Shown piece by piece: positions 36,912 through 45,529 of a stretch of 64,000 bases of DNA. The notes beneath the pieces are model-generated. The model had not been told where the DNA came from and searched no databases. It saw nothing but the letters and a program-made list of their open reading frames with translations. A program made the position numbers and the translations under genes. Numbering within the stretch: the first letter of the stretch is position 1; every line of letters starts with the position of its first letter. Source of the DNA: Paraburkholderia domus (GTDB taxonomy: Bacteria; Pseudomonadota; Gammaproteobacteria; Burkholderiales; Burkholderiaceae); NCBI RefSeq assembly GCF_905220705.1, contig NZ_CAJNAT010000029.1, positions 27,150 through 91,149 on the forward strand, in the 5' to 3' direction.

Positions 36912-37674
36912 TCAAACATCGAGTACAAGCATCGGGCTTTTGGCCCTCGACACACATATCATTATTGTCCGGCCCGCTGCGCGTTCGCTGCCCGAAAGTA
37001 CGTAATCCCGATGATCTGGCAGGCCGTCTATGACGCCAGTTTCGCAGGTGCGGCACATTCCTTCGCGGCACGAACAGGGCAGCTCGTACCCGTGCTCTTC
37101 GAGCACTTCGAGGATTGTTCTGTCTTCGGGCACGTGCAGGACTTGCCCACTCCTCTGAAGCTTGACGTCGAACCCGGCGGCCACCTCACGCGCGCCACTT
37201 TCTGCAGGAGGAGAAAACCATTCGAAGAAGGCAGGGTTGTCCGGATGGCTCGACGAAAAATCTCCCACGGCATTCATGACAGGGGCTGGGCCACAACAGT
37301 AGATCGGCACGCCGGGCTCCAGCGTGAACGAAGCGTCGGCGAAGTCGAACAGGCATCCTGCCTCATCATCGAAATGAAAGCGTACACGGTCGCCGAATCT
37401 GCTGAGTTCGTCATGGAAGGCCGCGTGTGCGCGGCTGCGCGCCAGATACAGCAGGCGCCACGGCCAGCCGCGACGTTCGCAGTGGCGGATCATCGACAGG
37501 ATCGGCGTAATGCCGATTCCGCCGGCGATGAACAGAAACGTCTCGTGTCCAGCTTGCAGCGGAAAGTTGTTGCGCGGCTCACTAATGTCGAGCGCGTTGC
37601 CTTCGTTCAACGCCGAATGCACGCATAGCGATCCGCCGCGGCTATTGGTAGCCCTCGAGACGGCTATCTCGTAG
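36912..37674 (-). pseudogene. VanB-like oxygenase reductase, 5'-truncated
   Basis: About 250 codons of a phthalate/vanillate-family oxygenase reductase remain. They cover the end of the flavin domain (YEIAVSRATNSRGGS, ISEPRNNFPL), the NAD domain (FIAGGIGITPILSMI, YCCGPAPVMNAV) and a C-terminal plant-type 2Fe-2S domain with CSCREGMCRTCETG and a later Cys near the end. The first roughly 60-70 residues are missing. At the break it abuts a phaB fragment in a different frame, so it has no proper start and is probably dead. Confidence 0.75.
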
Positions 37675-37676
37675 GA

Positions 37677-37917
37677 TCTTCGTGTCGAGGATCTCCTGCC
37701 GGATTTTCTCCGCACACTGCCGGCGGGAGTCGTAATCGGCCACATCCACCGTGTACGCACGAAAACTGCCTCCCTGCGTTTGCATGCTGCGCAGCCATGC
37801 CGTCACGCCGGCATTGGCCGACGAGTGGGTGACGGGCACGTCATACGCTGCGTCATGCAGTTTTGTGCTATTGACTTCTCCCATGCCGCCCGAGACTACC
37901 GCAATGCGTTTTGTCAT
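37677..37917 (-). pseudogene. Acetoacetyl-CoA reductase (phaB-like) remnant with internal deletion
   Basis: From ATG 37917 the frame gives the start of a PhaB-type SDR (MTKRIAVVSGGMGEVN ... AYTVDVADYDSRRQCAEKI). It jumps directly to RQEILDTKIL, a segment that lies near the C-terminus in intact PhaB, and then into the oxidoreductase remnant. The cofactor loop is also damaged, and the Ser-Tyr-Lys active site is absent. It is a deletion scar of a former polyhydroxybutyrate gene. Confidence 0.7.
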
Positions 37918-37959
37918 GCTGTCTGTCCTGAATCGTCGATTCATCGGTTATCGCCCCCG

Positions 37960-37985
37960 GTGGCCGGCCGCACGCGACCGGCCAC
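37960..37985. terminator. GC-rich hairpin downstream of the 93-residue small gene
   Basis: GTGGCCGG and CCGGCCAC form an 8-bp stem with a 10-nt loop. It lies about 60 bp after the end of the minus-strand gene at 38043. There is no T-run, so it is a possible weak terminator only. Confidence 0.3.
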
Positions 37986-38042
37986 TCGCCTGCCTGCAAT
38001 GAGGCGCAGCTTCCGGAACAGGAAGCCCCAGCCCGTGTTCGT

Positions 38043-38324
38043 TCAGCGGTGTCGGTTCCTCCCGGGTGCGTATTGCGCGCCGTGCCGGTCGCATCCGTGC
38101 TGCGCACCCAGCGCGTCCAGCCGTTCCAGCAGCGCGCGGACCTGTTGCTCCAGGGCGGGTGACAGGCGCTCAGCCAGCAGCGCCTCGATGCGTGTGCGCC
38201 AGTAGTCGGGCGACGTCACCCGCGTCATCTGCCGATTACGGTTGTCCTGAAGTACGTGATCGAGTAATGCAATCATCGCGCGGATATGCTGCAGTTCCTG
38301 CGCGGCGTGGTCGTAAGTGCTCAT
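38043..38324 (-). CDS. Small hypothetical protein (helical)
   Basis: This 93-residue protein is predominantly helical and charged (ELQHIRAMIALLDHVLQDN, LSPALEQQVRALLERLDALG). The start MSTYDHAAQ at 38324 is chosen over 38390 because the longer form would overlap the end of the small membrane-protein gene. No family was recognised. It lies among phasin and PHA-related remnants, suggesting a granule- or stress-associated role, but that is context only. Confidence 0.5.
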   Translation of the reverse strand: MSTYDHAAQELQHIRAMIALLDHVLQDNRNRQMTRVTSPDYWRTRIEALLAERLSPALEQQVRALLERLDALGAQHGCDRHGAQYAPGRNRHR

Positions 38325-38389
38325 GTGTCGGCAGCCAGATTCGGGTTGTTGTTGTGTGCCTGTACTGTTCGTGCCCGCCATGCAAACCA

Positions 38390-38542
38390 TCAGTGTCGGG
38401 GCGTGCGCGAGTGACGGGCGTAGTCCAGCCGCTGCAGCACCTGTGCGCGCCGATGTTCACGCCGGTAGTGGCCGGCCACGAAGAGGGCTGCAATCAGCAG
38501 CACCGCCGAACCCATCATCATGGTGACCCAGCTTTCGTCCAT
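38390..38542 (-). CDS. 50-residue single-span membrane protein
   Basis: From ATG 38542, with GGAGG about 5 bp upstream, the frame reads MDESWVTMMMGSAVLLIAAL FVAG and then a basic tail (HYRREHRRAQVLQRLDYARH). This gives one membrane span with a positive cytoplasmic side. Strong initiation signals and coding-like composition support it despite its size. The function is unknown. Confidence 0.55.
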   Translation of the reverse strand: MDESWVTMMMGSAVLLIAALFVAGHYRREHRRAQVLQRLDYARHSRTPRH

Positions 38543-38726
38543 CTTCGCCTCCTTCGGGCAGGAAAAGACCAGCGTTCATGTCGGATGCGTGCCGCTTCAC
38601 CGAGCCTCCCACCCGGCCTGGGTAGCCCGCGTGAGCGACGGTCATATGTCAGCAGGTTGCCGGCATGGAAAGGAGTCCTTTATAAACGGCCATCCACTAT
38701 CCTGTGGGCAATGCCGGGCGCGGTAG

Positions 38727-39230
38727 CTAACGCTTTGCGGTACGGCTCTGCTGCTCTGTCGCGCGCTTCGTGGCGTTCGATGCCATCGCGGCGGCCGCTT
38801 CGAGGTTGCTTCGCGTGAACGCGACCGCCTGCTCGCCGCTTTTCTGCAGCGTTTCATACAGCGCACTGGAGGCCATGATGACCTGATCCAGCGCGACTCC
38901 GGTGCCGGACGGCGCGCTTTTTACGACGTCCTCGGCCAGCGTCCTTGCCTGCCTGACCTGCGCGTCCCACGCCGCGCGCGCGTACCGCACCAGTTCGGCC
39001 TGGGTGGCAGCGACAATGTCGAACACCTGCTGGTTCCAGACCTGCGCCTTCTCTGCGGTGGGCGCAGCCAGGCTGCCTTGCAGGGCGATGCATTCCTGCG
39101 GCTCCCTGACGGAAATCGCCTTCTGTGCCAGGGCGTGGAGATCGGCCAGCCCCGATCGCGCAGCCTGCATGTTCAGGGCGGCCAGTTTTTCGACGCACTC
39201 GACGAACATGCTGGTCAGGCCAAAGAACAT
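38727..39230 (-). CDS. Phasin family protein (5' end interrupted by amber codon)
   Basis: The open frame of 167 residues from ATG 39230 is a PHA-granule phasin: amphipathic helices with FVECVEKLAALNMQAARSGL, VWNQQVFDIVAATQAELVRYA and an Ala-rich C-terminus. The natural start is probably ATG 39278, which has AGGAG upstream and is in frame. There the frame reads ATG CAA ACC TAG, so codon 4 is a stop. ATG 39230 has only a weak site, so expression would need reinitiation or is lost. Confidence 0.75.
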   Translation of the reverse strand: MFFGLTSMFVECVEKLAALNMQAARSGLADLHALAQKAISVREPQECIALQGSLAAPTAEKAQVWNQQVFDIVAATQAELVRYARAAWDAQVRQARTLAEDVVKSAPSGTGVALDQVIMASSALYETLQKSGEQAVAFTRSNLEAAAAMASNATKRATEQQSRTAKR

Positions 39231-39435
39231 TCCGACGTTAGACTTTCCGGTCGCGCCAGGCTGTGCCTAGGTTTGCATGATGAATCTCCTGTAGGGGCAA
39301 TCCGGCATGGGCTCCGCACCATCGATGGGCGCGGCAGCGTCATGCCGCGTGATCGCGTGAACGGACCGGCGATGTGCATTGCATGCGGCAATCGCATCAT
39401 CGGCGGGTGCAGCGGGAAAGAAGAGGTAGCTCTGG

Positions 39436-39633
39436 TCAGCGTCGCCGCGCGACGGCCTGCAGTACGGCGTCGCCATCGTGGGTGACGAGCAGGCGCCGGT
39501 ATCCGGATGCGAGCTGTTCGAGGGCCACCAGCTGGCGCTCCAGCAGGGTATCGAGTTCTGCGCGGTCAAGGTCGATCTGGTCCGGCGCGGCCTTGATCAG
39601 CATCAGGGTGGCGAATTCATGGGCGCTTAGCAT
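39436..39633 (-). CDS. Small hypothetical protein near phasin gene
   Basis: This 65-residue protein is MLSAHEFATLMLIKAAPDQI followed by DLDRAELDTLLERQLVALEQL and a basic end (AVLQAVARRR). GAGAGA lies before the ATG. Its pattern resembles winged-helix-like small proteins found in Burkholderia PHA/stress clusters, but I cannot name a family. It is transcribed toward the phasin gene. Confidence 0.55.
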   Translation of the reverse strand: MLSAHEFATLMLIKAAPDQIDLDRAELDTLLERQLVALEQLASGYRRLLVTHDGDAVLQAVARRR

Positions 39634-40127
39634 GTCCGTCTCTCAGATTTTTTTGAATTAACGCTGCCGTGAGCAGAAATTACCGCGATTACGCGTGCGA
39701 GTCCAGGACTCGGCAATTATCTCGGTCTTTAATTCCGGCTCTGCACCAGAACCGGGAATAGAATGTTAAATCTAACCAGAACGAAACAGGATGAATATGA
39801 TGTATTGAACAGTATGTCTCGATAGAGCGTATTTTGTCAGATGAAATATTTCTCGACGGTGAGTGGCTAGTAGGCCGCCCGCGCTATGTAACTGCTGCCA
39901 GAAAAAAGCTACCAGGGAAAATAGCGAGGAAATATTTTTATATTATCGCCTTGAATTGGTCCTTCAGAATAAATATGCGGCCTGAAGAGGTATTTGAAAA
40001 AAGTTCCCAGGTTTTATGAATAGTGCATATTCCTGTTTGCCTGGAGTTCAGAATGTTGTCGGCGCGCATCAATGCTTCTCGTTTCGCGTGACTTCAATCA
40101 ATAAAAGTTGAGGTGTCGTCAGGCCGA
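39634..40127. other. AT-rich gene-free stretch
   Basis: About 490 bp, notably poorer in GC than its surroundings, especially 39740-40000. It may be foreign DNA or a promoter region for the phasin-side genes. A TTG-started frame of 61 codons (39834-40019) has no ribosome-binding site and no recognised similarity. Confidence 0.45.
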
Positions 40128-40319
40128 CTAGCAAAGCACGATCAGATTAGGGCTGATTTCCAGACCCGTGCAAGTCCCATCGGCACTGGCACATGGCCGT
40201 ACGCTCGTTGAAAAAGAGTTTGCAGTTCTGTCGTCTGCGCATCCTTCAAGGCCACCGTCCTGCTGCCAGAGTTCGTAGGCACGAGCACGGATTCGTTCTA
40301 CAAGGATCGTATCGTCCAT
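40128..40319 (-). pseudogene. DUF2934 protein remnant
   Basis: From ATG 40319 the frame gives MDDTILVERIRARAYELWQQ DGGLEGCADD, which matches the start of the DUF2934 motif (RIR.RAY.IWE..G.P.G...). It then goes out of register (RTANSFST...) where HW..AE should follow. The gene is broken just inside the domain. Confidence 0.55.
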
Positions 40320-40358
40320 CGCAACAGCTTCCGTTAGTGACGAATGCAATCGTCGCGA

Positions 40359-41747
40359 CTATCGGGAAGGTCCTATGTCGCGCAGCATTTCGATGAGCAG
40401 GTCCGCATCCACCGGTTTGATGAGATGCTGTGCAAAGCCTGCTTCAGTCGAGCGGGACATATCTGCATCGCTCCCGAACCCGGACAAGGCGATCAGTACC
40501 GCGTCCCTGGTTTGCGGCAACGCCTTGAGTTCGTGGGCGACGTCGTACCCGCTCATCCCTGGCAGTCCGATGTCCAGGATGATCACATCAGGCGTCCATA
40601 CGGTCACGGCCTGCAGTCCGCTGGGGCCATCCTCGGCCGTTCTGACCTCATGTTCCTGCATGCGCAGGACCAGCGCGAGCGAGTCAGCGCCGTCACGGTT
40701 GTCATCGACTATCAGGATCCGCAGTGGCCGGCTGGCCGGGCTTGCCAGGGCATCGGGCTCCGGAGTCCTGGCAATGGGTGCCGGTACAACCGGCAGGCGC
40801 ACGGTAAACCGGCTGCCTTTGCCCGGGCCTGCACTCGTTGCCGAAATTTCACCGCCATGCAGTTCGATCACCGATCGCGCGACCCATAAGCCAAGGCCAA
40901 GCCCGTTTTGCGAGTCCCGCGTCTGTGGATCGGCCTGGACCAGGAGATCGATCACGTGCGGCAACGCGGAAGCGTCAATCCCGATTCCCGTGTCTTCGAC
41001 TGAAATGAGCACGACCTCTTCCATCAGGCGTCCGACCAGGCGGACTTCGCCGCCGTCCTCCGTATATTTGATGGCGTTGTCCAGCAGGTTCGAGACGACC
41101 TGCGTGAGCCGCGTCGCATCGCCATTCACGAAGACGGACTCGGGGGGAAGGCTTGATATCAACCGGTGCCGGCGTGCGTCAGCAAGTGGACGATTGATCT
41201 CGAGCGCCGCAGTGAGAACGTCCCGTACATCGCACACCTTTCTTTTCAGCCTGATCTTGCCGGTCCTGATTCTCGACACGTCGAGCAGATCATCGAGCAG
41301 CGATGAAAGATGACGGATTTGCCGTTCGATGACCTGCTGCACCCACTGGACCTTCGCGGGAAGCTCGGCCTGATAATGCTTCATCACGTGGGCGCCGGTG
41401 CGGATCGGTGCCAGCGGGTTACGGAGCTCATGCGCGAGCGTGGCCAGAAACACGTCCTTGCGGCGATCCATTTCCCGCAATGCATCGTCGGCTTTTTTGC
41501 GATCGGTAATATCCGCAAGTGCGCCAATGAAACAATGGGCGACGTCGTCGGCGAGAAACTGGAAGCGGCCGAACATCTCAAGGACGCGCAACGACTGATC
41601 GCCTGTGCGAAAGATCCGGCAGGTCGTGTGCACGTGAGCGATGCTGAAATACGGAGATGCTTTTAGCCACGAACCAGCGGGCACGGTGCCGTGTAAGCAG
41701 AGCACCGCATCCTTGATCAATCTTGAAAGCGTCACGGTAGCAACCAT
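40359..41747 (-). CDS. Hybrid sensor histidine kinase (PAS part, HisKA, ATPase, receiver)
   Basis: This 462-residue protein starts inside a PAS fold (FGRFQFLADDVAHCFIGALADITDRKKA). HisKA follows with the phospho-accepting His106 in LATLAHELRNPL. The ATPase domain has N box NLLDNAIKY, G1 EDTGIGID and G2 GLGLGLWVARS. A C-terminal receiver has the phospho-Asp in VIILDIGLPGMSGYD. No signal or membrane segment remains and there is no ribosome-binding site, so the 5' end was probably lost and this may be a truncated gene. Without upstream sensor domains the stimulus is unknown. Confidence 0.8.
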   Translation of the reverse strand: MVATVTLSRLIKDAVLCLHGTVPAGSWLKASPYFSIAHVHTTCRIFRTGDQSLRVLEMFGRFQFLADDVAHCFIGALADITDRKKADDALREMDRRKDVFLATLAHELRNPLAPIRTGAHVMKHYQAELPAKVQWVQQVIERQIRHLSSLLDDLLDVSRIRTGKIRLKRKVCDVRDVLTAALEINRPLADARRHRLISSLPPESVFVNGDATRLTQVVSNLLDNAIKYTEDGGEVRLVGRLMEEVVLISVEDTGIGIDASALPHVIDLLVQADPQTRDSQNGLGLGLWVARSVIELHGGEISATSAGPGKGSRFTVRLPVVPAPIARTPEPDALASPASRPLRILIVDDNRDGADSLALVLRMQEHEVRTAEDGPSGLQAVTVWTPDVIILDIGLPGMSGYDVAHELKALPQTRDAVLIALSGFGSDADMSRSTEAGFAQHLIKPVDADLLIEMLRDIGPSR

Positions 41748-42254
41748 GAACAGATAAAAAGATCACTTTGCACTGCCATCGTGGATGTGAAGCGGGTTGG
41801 ACCCGCGCGAGGTATGCCTGAAAGTCGTACGGGGATTTCAATTCCGTTTAGCGAACGAGGTCCTCGCGTGCGTCTTTCATCAGCGTCTGGGTAATTAGCC
41901 CAACATGACCGTTTGTAGTACCGAAGTCCTTCACCTTCTCACGTCGCAATGGAAATGCAATGCAGTACCGCGACCATAGAAAACCGCGATTGAGCTTGTG
42001 CTCAACGGGGAGCCCTTGTAGGACGAAAAAACCCGTTTATTGACGGCACCCCAATCTCGTCACCATGCCCAGATCTGCGTTGGCCAGCGTGATTTACTAC
42101 AGCGCACCATTGTCGACTCGCTTTAAGCGCCTTGCGCGGCTCGCGACATCGGCTCGCTATGCCTTATTCAGTCAATTATGGAGTGGCCACAACGGACCGC
42201 GATCACGATCAGTTTCAGTTTCCGAAACTTCAGTTCGGCTTGTTTGTGGTCGGG
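41748..42254. other. Gene-free region between kinase and LrgB gene
   Basis: About 500 bp with no supported gene. The part next to the kinase may hold the degraded remainder of its 5' end. Nothing else was recognised. Confidence 0.4.
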
Positions 42255-42983
42255 TCAACCGTACCAACGTAATACGATCGGAATTAGGACCGGCACGATG
42301 AAGGCAGTGAACAAGCCGTTCAGGCCCATGCCGAGTCCGGCGAATGCGCCCATTTCATCGCTGACCTGGAACGCCCGCGCTGTACCGATACCGTGGGACG
42401 CTACGCCTAGCGCAAATCCACGAACCTCTGGTTCCTCGATCCGCAGAATATTCAGAATGGTGCGCGCGGACACCGCCCCGAAGACGCCGGTGCAGATCAC
42501 GAGCACGGCTGTCAGCGAAGGCAGTCCGCCCAGTCGTTCTGCGATGGCCATGGCGATCGGCGTAGTCGCGGATTTCGGGGCGAGCGAGGCCACCGTCGCA
42601 CGCGGCGCCCCAAACAGCATTGCAATGGCCGTAGCCGACACGATTGCGGTCAGCGAGCCGGCAACCAGACCGCCGGCGAGCGGCAATGTCGACCGGCGCA
42701 GCTTCGGAAGTTGCTGGTAGAGCGGCAACGCAAGCGCGACCGTCGCGGGGCCCAAGAGGAAATGAACGAACTGTGCGCCCTGGAAATAAGTTGCGTAAGG
42801 CGTGCGCGTAACAACCAGAATCGCGACGATCAACCCGACCGCGATCAGCACCGGATTCGCGACAGGGTCGTAGTGGGCGCGCGCATAGACCGCTTGTGCG
42901 AACAGGTAGGTAAACAGAGTCAGCGTGAGCCCGAGCAGAGGGGTCGCGGCAAGATAGACCCAGATGGCGCCGAGGTGAGTCAT
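42255..42983 (-). CDS. LrgB/CidB family membrane protein
   Basis: This 242-residue membrane protein has about 7 hydrophobic segments and the LrgB signature region (FLLGPATVALALPLYQQLPKL, KSATTPIAMAIAERLGGLPSLTA, RGFALGVASHGIGTARAFQ). The start at 42983 is set by homology. It lies 10 bp downstream of the LrgA-like gene. Such pairs are holin/antiholin-like or glycolate/pyruvate exporters. Confidence 0.9.
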   Translation of the reverse strand: MTHLGAIWVYLAATPLLGLTLTLFTYLFAQAVYARAHYDPVANPVLIAVGLIVAILVVTRTPYATYFQGAQFVHFLLGPATVALALPLYQQLPKLRRSTLPLAGGLVAGSLTAIVSATAIAMLFGAPRATVASLAPKSATTPIAMAIAERLGGLPSLTAVLVICTGVFGAVSARTILNILRIEEPEVRGFALGVASHGIGTARAFQVSDEMGAFAGLGMGLNGLFTAFIVPVLIPIVLRWYG

Positions 42984-42993
42984 GGACGGATCC

Positions 42994-43365
42994 CTATTGC
43001 GAGGCTGGCGCTGGTTGTTGTTGCCGCCTCTGGCGACGCAGCAACGCGCGGGTGACGAGCGCCGTGACCGTGATCGCCAGCGTGGTGCTGACGACGAGAG
43101 ACACCAGGATTGCGATGCCGTCGCCGCGGACCTTTTCCGCCGCCACCATGATGCCGACGCCCGCCGGCACGAACAATAGCGACAGATGCCGCAGCAATTC
43201 CAGTGCGGTTGGCTCGATGGCGGCAACGGCCGATGGCCGGACGACCAGATACGCGAACAGCAGCACCAGCCCGATGACCGGCCCCGGAACCGGGATATGA
43301 AGGAGAATCGAAAGACCTTCTCCGAGGCACTGGAAGAACAGCAAGGTGGCGAGAGCGCGCAGCAT
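42994..43365 (-). CDS. LrgA/CidA family holin-like protein
   Basis: This 123-residue protein has four hydrophobic segments and family hallmarks: FFQCLGEGLSILLHIPVPGPVIGL, LSLLFVPAGVGIM and a basic C-terminal tail (LLRRQRRQQQ). It is the first gene of a two-gene operon with the LrgB-like gene. No LysR or LytTR regulator is adjacent. Confidence 0.9.
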   Translation of the reverse strand: MLRALATLLFFQCLGEGLSILLHIPVPGPVIGLVLLFAYLVVRPSAVAAIEPTALELLRHLSLLFVPAGVGIMVAAEKVRGDGIAILVSLVVSTTLAITVTALVTRALLRRQRRQQQPAPASQ

Positions 43366-43959
43366 GGTATGACGAGTGTGTCAGCGAGGGTGGAGGTGAA
43401 ATGATGACACGATCTCGTACCCCGTCAAGCACGGAACGCGACGCGCCCGACACCTGTCGAAATTCGTGCTTAGCATAAACTGTGTGGGTGACACGTCTTA
43501 CGAACCACATTACCGCTTGCCATTGGGAGACTTGTCCCATGAAGCGCCTTACGGACATGGATGAAGCCGCCGCCGCGGCCGATCGCGCACCACGCTCAAT
43601 CCGGAAGCATACTGGTGGCGGGAAGAAATGATTGTCACGCTGGACCTCGCGTCCGACTCGCTCGTGTCCGAGTCGATTCTGAGCCACCAGCAAGGCATTG
43701 GCGCTACGCCGATCCGGCACGCTCCGCATCGACTTGCGTGGGAATCCGGTAGACCATCATTCGACGGCGCGGCGGCGTCGTGGCAACCGTTGATGTCCGC
43801 GGCTCTGGTGCAAATAGGCGCCGTGGTCAAAATATTTTTATAAATCTGGACACCTTATCGATTTAACAGGACAGCATTCCAAACCGAGCGCGCAGTGGTA
43901 TCTTTGAGCCCGAAAGCGCAGAGGTCGAACTGACCTTGCGAATGCGATGCATCAACTCG
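43366..43959. other. Gene-free region upstream of lrgA-like gene
   Basis: About 590 bp holding the promoter of the lrgAB-like pair. No convincing gene was found; short frames at 43561-43843 lack start signals and similarity. Confidence 0.4.
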
Positions 43960-44069
43960 ATGCCTGAGCTGAGCTGGTAGCGAAGGTACCAACGCACGCA
44001 GAGAACAATGATCTCCCGATCAAAATGCCGACCATCGAACAACCCCTCAAGACCTTTCCCCTTGCTCAT
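43960..44069 (-). pseudogene. IS6-family transposase, N-terminal fragment
   Basis: From ATG 44069 the frame reads MSKGKGLEGLFDGRHFDREI IVLCVRWYLRYQLSS, which is the conserved start of IS6-type transposases (FKGRHF..EIIL.CVRWYLRY.LS.RDL). It breaks where RDL should follow. It may be the other half of the family member whose C-terminus is at 34960-35145, in the opposite orientation. Confidence 0.7.
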
Positions 44070-44407
44070 CACCGGCCACCTGATTGATTGGACAGGTACT
44101 TTAATCGATCCAATGAGCCTATTTGCACCGGAGCCCTTTGTCACCCCTCTCGTCAAACGCCCCCATATCCAGCTTTTGGGAAACGCTGCCGTTAAAAAAG
44201 GCAGCGCGGAATCACCCCCCGCGGTAGCAGGCTGGCCGAATAGGACCCGCGTCCGCAGCACTAACCGACCGCGTTGGCGAGATCAAACCAACTGACGGCG
44301 CAGATCTAGCCGATCGCGTTTTCCAGACGCCCTGCCCCGCGTGCTCTCATGAGCATGAGCCGCGCGGACCGAGCTTTTAAGACACACGGCGGCGGGATGG
44401 CCGCCCC
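44070..44407. other. Gene-free spacer with probable IS6 left end
   Basis: About 340 bp between the IS6 fragment and the NTF2-like gene's 3' end. It probably contains the outer end of the IS6 element; no gene seen. Confidence 0.35.
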
Positions 44408-44797
44408 TCAACTACCATTCGGAATCGCGCCCGACTGCACGGCAAGCAGGTGCCAGCCGTCAGGCTTTCGGACCCAGACGGCGAGCGCCCGGCTCTCGAA
44501 CGCCTTGAACGTGCCGCGAGTCACCATGCGAATCGCCAGCTTGCCGAACACAAGCACGATATCCCCATCGACCTGGTACCGCGGCTCCGTGCGATCGATA
44601 CCCTGGTAGTCCCAGACCCCCGTGCGCAGGCCTTCGATGTAGCTGGCTTTAGTGTCTGCGACGCCTGTCGAGTGCATATAGATCAGCTTGTCGTCCAGCA
44701 AGCGCTCAAGCGTTGCAATATCCTTGCTCACCATCGCCGCGTACCGTGCGTCTTCGAATTGCTGAATCTCTTCGATCGCCTGAGTTTCTTCACTCAT
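44408..44797 (-). CDS. NTF2-like / DUF4440 family protein
   Basis: This 129-residue protein has the SnoaL/NTF2 fold layout: N-terminal helices (IEEIQQFEDARYAAMVSKD) and strands with YMHSTGVADTKASYIEGL and RALAVWVRKPDGWHLLAVQSG. Family members bind or turn over small hydrophobic or polar ligands. It starts 3 bp after the livF stop and is the last gene of the catabolic operon, so it may act on the imported compound's breakdown. Confidence 0.85.
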   Translation of the reverse strand: MSEETQAIEEIQQFEDARYAAMVSKDIATLERLLDDKLIYMHSTGVADTKASYIEGLRTGVWDYQGIDRTEPRYQVDGDIVLVFGKLAIRMVTRGTFKAFESRALAVWVRKPDGWHLLAVQSGAIPNGS

Positions 44798-44800
44798 TTT

Positions 44801-45529
44801 TCATGCTCCCAGATAGACGGTCCGGACGGCCTCTTCGCCGCCGAGGGCCCGCATGTCGTCGCCCGACATCACAATCTCGCCGTGAGCGATAACGTATGCT
44901 GAATCGGACATTTCGGTCGCCTGATGAAAGCTCTGCTCCGCCATCAATACCGTCAGGCCGCGACGCTCCTTGAGCAGGCGAATCTGTTCGATGGTCTGCT
45001 TGACAACAGCCGGCGCTAGCCCGACTGACGGTTCGTCGATCAGCAGAATGGAGGGCTCAGTCATCAGCGCGCGTGCGATCGCGACCATCTGCTGCTGGCC
45101 ACCGCTCATCGTGCCGACCAATTGTGCGGCGCGCTCGCGCAGGATTGGAAACGTCTCGTACATCGCGTCGAGATTACGGTTGAGTACGGCACGGGCGGTC
45201 TTGCGCCAGGCACCCAGCAGCAAGTTCTCGCGCACGCTCAGATTGCCGAACAGCCGTCGCCCCTCCGGCACGATGCCAACGCCGAGATCAATGATCGCCT
45301 CCGTCGACATCTCGTGCAGCGGATAAGCGGTGCCGTTGCGCCGCAAAATAATACTCCCCGAACGCACGCGAACAATCCCGAGAATCGCATTGATCAGCGT
45401 CGACTTGCCGTTGCCGTTGGTACCGAGCAGCGCAACCATATGGCCATCGGGCACGTCGAGCGAAACCTTGTGCAATACGTTGACGGCGCCATATCCGGCG
45501 ACCACGTCTTGAATAGTCAGGCTAGTCAC
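44801..45529 (-). CDS. livF: Branched-chain-type ABC transporter ATPase LivF
   Basis: This 242-residue ATPase has Walker A GTNGNGKST (about residues 36-44), signature MSGGQQQM and Walker B ILLIDEPSVGL. The C-terminal region is typical of LivF (LMAEQSFHQATEMSD). It overlaps livG by 8 bp. It energises uptake of the substrate bound by the LivK-like protein; in catabolic clusters this family often imports aromatic acids, amides or urea rather than amino acids. Confidence 0.93.
   Translation of the reverse strand: MTSLTIQDVVAGYGAVNVLHKVSLDVPDGHMVALLGTNGNGKSTLINAILGIVRVRSGSIILRRNGTAYPLHEMSTEAIIDLGVGIVPEGRRLFGNLSVRENLLLGAWRKTARAVLNRNLDAMYETFPILRERAAQLVGTMSGGQQQMVAIARALMTEPSILLIDEPSVGLAPAVVKQTIEQIRLLKERRGLTVLMAEQSFHQATEMSDSAYVIAHGEIVMSGDDMRALGGEEAVRTVYLGA

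Noticed and set aside
39834..40019. 61-codon frame in the AT-rich region
   Set aside because: TTG start, no ribosome-binding site, no recognised family; only base composition is unusual.
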